A stretch of 64,000 nt of DNA from contig SZZY01000009.1 of assembly GCA_009830035.1 (NCBI GenBank), forward strand, positions 62,001 to 126,000. Reading direction: 5' to 3'. The stretch is from Pantoea sp. Eser. Its GTDB lineage: Bacteria > Pseudomonadota > Gammaproteobacteria > Enterobacterales > Enterobacteriaceae. Below, one piece after another: positions 61,862 to 64,000 of this stretch. The first letter of the stretch is position 1. Each line of letters opens with the position of its first letter. A model generated the notes under the pieces. That model ran no database searches. It was not told the DNA's origin and saw nothing but the letters and a program-made list of their open reading frames with translations. The position numbers and the translations under genes were made by a program.

Positions 61862-63775
61862 ATGAGTACACAACAGAAGCGGCTTGATGTGATTTGTATC
61901 GGGCGCATCGCCGTCGATTTTTATGGTCAGCAGATCGGGGCACGGCTGGAGGATGTCACCTCATTCGCCAAATATCTGGGGGGTTCCTCCGGCAACGTCG
62001 CCTATGGCACCGCGATTCAGGGCCTGAAATCGGCGATGCTGGCGCGGGTGGGAGATGAGCACAATGGTCGCTTTCTGCGCGAAGAGCTGCAGCGCGTCGG
62101 CTGTAATACCGATGCCTTAATCACCGACGGAAAACGCCTGACCGGCATGGTGATCCTCGGTATTAAAGATGAAGAGACTTTTCCGCTGATTTTCTATCGC
62201 GATAACTGTGCCGATATGGCCCTGATGCCAGATGACGTGCAGGAAGATTTTATCGCCTCTTCGCGCGCGGTCGCGGTGACCGGCACCCACTTATCCCACC
62301 CGCAGACCCGCGAAGCGGTGCTAAAAGCGCTGGATATTGCTCGGCGCAACGGCCTGCGTACCGCGCTGGATATCGATTATCGTCCGGTGCTGTGGGGATT
62401 GACCTCGCTCGGCGACGGTGAAACCCGTTTCATTGAATCGTCGCAGGTAACGCAGCAGCTACAGGAAGTGGTGCATTATTTCGATTTAATCGTCGGTACC
62501 GAAGAAGAGTTTCATATTGCCGGTGGCAGCACCGATACGCTGACCGCCCTGAAGAACGTGCGTCAGGCCAGTCAGGCGACGCTGGTCTGCAAACGCGGTC
62601 CGCTGGGCTGCGTGGTGTTTGAAGGTGAGATCCCGGATAGCTGGCAGCAGACCCGACTGCACACCGGTGTGCGGGTCGAAGTGTTAAACGTGCTGGGCGC
62701 AGGCGATGCGTTTATGTCCGGCCTGCTGCGTGGCTGGCTGAACGATGAGGGCTGGGAACAGGCGTGTCGTTACGCCAACGCCTGCGGAGCACTGGTGGTG
62801 TCACGCCACGGCTGCGCGCCCGCCATGCCGACCAAAGCGGAGCTGGATGATTTCCTCAGCCGCGATAACGAGGTGAAACGGCCCGATCTCGACAGCCGCC
62901 TCAACCATCTGCATCGCGTGACTACCCGCAAACAGCAGTGGCCGGAACTGAACGTGTTCGCCTTTGATCACCGCAAACAGCTGGTGGATATGGTGCGCGA
63001 AGCGGGCGTTGATGAGAGCAAAATTCCACAGCTTAAACTGCTGCTGCTGAAAGCGGCCGAGGAAGCGGCGCAAACCGCCGGGCTGGAGAACAAAAGCGGT
63101 ATTCTGGCGGATACCACCTACGGCCAGAAAGCGCTGAATGCCATTACCGGTAAACAGTGGTGGATTGGTCGCCCGATTGAACTGCCGGGTTCGCGCCCGC
63201 TGCGGCTGGAACATGGCAATATTGGCTCACAGTTAATCGACTGGCCGGCCGAGCATGTGGTGAAATGCCTAGTGTTTTACCATCCGCACGACAGCGCCGA
63301 ACTGCGTAAAGAGCAGGATGAGCAGGTACTGGATGTCTGGAACGGCTGTAACAAAAGTGGCCATGAACTGCTGCTGGAAGTGATTTTGCCGGAGAGCAAT
63401 CCGGATCGTAATGAAAGTTACTATTTTGATATTCTCAGCCACTTCTACAGCCTCGGCATTCAGCCGGACTGGTGGAAACTGCCGCCGCTGTCGGCCGAAA
63501 GCTGGCAGGCGATCAGCGGATTGATTGAACAGCAGGACCCGCACTGCCGCGGCATTCTGCTACTCGGTCTGGACGCACCGGAAGAGCAGCTCAAAGCCGG
63601 TTTCGCCGATGCGGCAAAAGCGCCATGGGTAAAAGGGTTTGCCGTCGGCCGAACGATTTTTGGTCAGCCATCGCGTCAGTGGTTACAGGGCGAGCTGGAC
63701 GATCAGTCGCTGATCGACACCGTAAAAGGCAATTACCTGCGGCTGATTGAGTACTGGCGCGCCGCCCGCGCCTGA
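61862..63775 (+). CDS. iolC: IolC: 5-dehydro-2-deoxygluconokinase fused to a DUF2090 domain
   Basis: A 637-residue two-domain protein. Residues 1 to about 330 form a PfkB kinase (CIGRIAVDFYGQQIGARLED; GGSSGNVAYG; anion-hole NVLGAGDAFMSGLL). Residues from about 360 form a DUF2090 aldolase-like barrel beginning LNVFAFDHRKQLVDM. The kinase phosphorylates 5-dehydro-2-deoxygluconate; the second domain may act like IolJ aldolase. This fusion is common in Proteobacteria. Intact, with a terminator following. iolA, iolB and a transporter are not in the window. Confidence 0.94.
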   Translation: MSTQQKRLDVICIGRIAVDFYGQQIGARLEDVTSFAKYLGGSSGNVAYGTAIQGLKSAMLARVGDEHNGRFLREELQRVGCNTDALITDGKRLTGMVILGIKDEETFPLIFYRDNCADMALMPDDVQEDFIASSRAVAVTGTHLSHPQTREAVLKALDIARRNGLRTALDIDYRPVLWGLTSLGDGETRFIESSQVTQQLQEVVHYFDLIVGTEEEFHIAGGSTDTLTALKNVRQASQATLVCKRGPLGCVVFEGEIPDSWQQTRLHTGVRVEVLNVLGAGDAFMSGLLRGWLNDEGWEQACRYANACGALVVSRHGCAPAMPTKAELDDFLSRDNEVKRPDLDSRLNHLHRVTTRKQQWPELNVFAFDHRKQLVDMVREAGVDESKIPQLKLLLLKAAEEAAQTAGLENKSGILADTTYGQKALNAITGKQWWIGRPIELPGSRPLRLEHGNIGSQLIDWPAEHVVKCLVFYHPHDSAELRKEQDEQVLDVWNGCNKSGHELLLEVILPESNPDRNESYYFDILSHFYSLGIQPDWWKLPPLSAESWQAISGLIEQQDPHCRGILLLGLDAPEEQLKAGFADAAKAPWVKGFAVGRTIFGQPSRQWLQGELDDQSLIDTVKGNYLRLIEYWRAARA

Positions 63776-63788
63776 TGCAGCCGGCCAG

Positions 63789-63826
63789 ACGCCACCCCCA
63801 GTGCCTGAGGATGGCGTTTTTTTATA
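63789..63826 (+). terminator. rho-independent terminator after iolC
   Basis: GACGCCA and TGGCGT arms enclosing a CCCCCAG/CTGAGG inner pairing are followed by TTTTTTTAT, within 15 bases of the iolC stop. The last 170 bases of the window show no gene I can support. Confidence 0.8.
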
Positions 63827-64000
63827 TCTCACACCGTTATCCTTCCGCTCGTCCGCCCTGCTAACCCCCACTCTCATCACCCTGACCGCCGCGAATCCGC
63901 GCCGTTTCCTGCTCGCGAGCCACGGGTTGCCTGTCCGGACCAACCAGGCAGAGACATTCTGTGAAGCAATTCATAAAGCCATGAAATAAACCGCTCTGTT

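Noticed and set aside
1-64000. Genome-wide reassignment of TAG to an amino acid
   Set aside because: Intact genes such as malQ end at TAG, and most amber-bearing genes also carry frameshifts or deletions, so decay explains them without recoding. Partial suppression remains possible and is listed as a finding.
1-64000. All frameshifts being sequencing errors
   Set aside because: A few lie in homopolymers (ugpC, yhhQ, dcrB) and may be errors, but deletions of tens to a thousand bases, gene fusions and nonsense codons cannot be, and essential genes in the same window are clean.
1-64000. tRNA or rRNA genes
   Set aside because: No cloverleaf-like segment with CCA-end context or rRNA motif was noticed by eye in the gaps; no covariance search could be run.

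Overview
The window is a contiguous piece of an enterobacterial chromosome. Its backbone gene order is that of the Escherichia coli gntX to dcrB interval: gntX, nfuA, malQP, glpR-glpG-glpE, glpD, glgPACXB, asd, yhgN, gntUKR, yhhW, ryhB, yhhY, ggt, yhhA, ugpQCEAB, livFGMHK, panM, rpoH, ftsXEY, rsmD, yhhL, yhhM, yhhN, zntA, tusA, yhhQ and dcrB. Three accessory blocks interrupt it: a malonate decarboxylase (mdc) cluster between glpD and glgP, sdaC-sdaB plus an orphan HTH gene between yhhW and ryhB, and an inositol (iol) locus after dcrB. GC-rich coding sequence, the mdc and iol loci and an ERIC-like palindrome suggest a member of the Erwiniaceae (Pantoea/Erwinia-like); the genus is inference.

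The dominant feature is gene decay. More than half of the recognisable protein genes are broken by premature stops, 1-2 bp indels, deletions that look microhomology-mediated, or an insertion-sequence scar. Broken: gntX, malP, glpG, probably glpE, all of mdcA-H and mdcR, glgC, gntU, gntK, yhhW, sdaC, sdaB, ggt, ugpQ, ugpC, ugpA, ugpB, livF, livG, livH/M (fused), livK, yhhM, yhhN, zntA, yhhQ; dcrB has lost its stop codon. Apparently intact: nfuA, malQ, glpR, glpD, glgP, glgA, glgX, glgB, asd, yhgN, gntR, yhhY, yhhA (short), ugpE, panM, rpoH, ftsX, ftsE, ftsY, rsmD, yhhL, tusA and the inositol genes iolE, iolG, iolD and iolC. This looks like the early phase of reductive evolution in a host-restricted lineage: import systems (glycerol-3-phosphate, branched-chain amino acids, gluconate, serine), malonate use, zinc export and glutathione scavenging are going, while cell division, heat shock, Fe-S maturation, cell-wall precursor synthesis and inositol use are kept.

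Region by region: 1-5.4 kb gntX remnant, nfuA, malQ, dead malP. 5.5-9 kb the glp regulon with a GlpR-operated glpD. 9.4-15.8 kb the dead mdc cluster. 15.9-25.3 kb glycogen metabolism, in which only ADP-glucose pyrophosphorylase (glgC) is broken. 25.7-30.7 kb asd, yhgN and the gluconate genes. 30.8-35.2 kb yhhW, sdaCB and the HTH gene. 35.7 kb the Fur-controlled small RNA RyhB. 35.9-46 kb ggt, ugp and liv, almost all broken. 46.4-52.3 kb panM, rpoH, ftsXEY, an 18-copy 8-bp tandem array, rsmD and yhhL. 52.3-57.4 kb yhhM to dcrB, with a ZntR-type operator before a dead zntA. 57.4-63.8 kb the intact iol genes.

Regulatory sites often outlive the genes they served: PhoB boxes before ugpB, a ZntR palindrome before zntA, and a GntR-type operator before gntK. 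Premature stops are mostly amber (11 TAG, 2 TGA and 2 TAA by eye). Lesions were found by reading conserved protein families across frames from memory, so exact indel positions are approximate.
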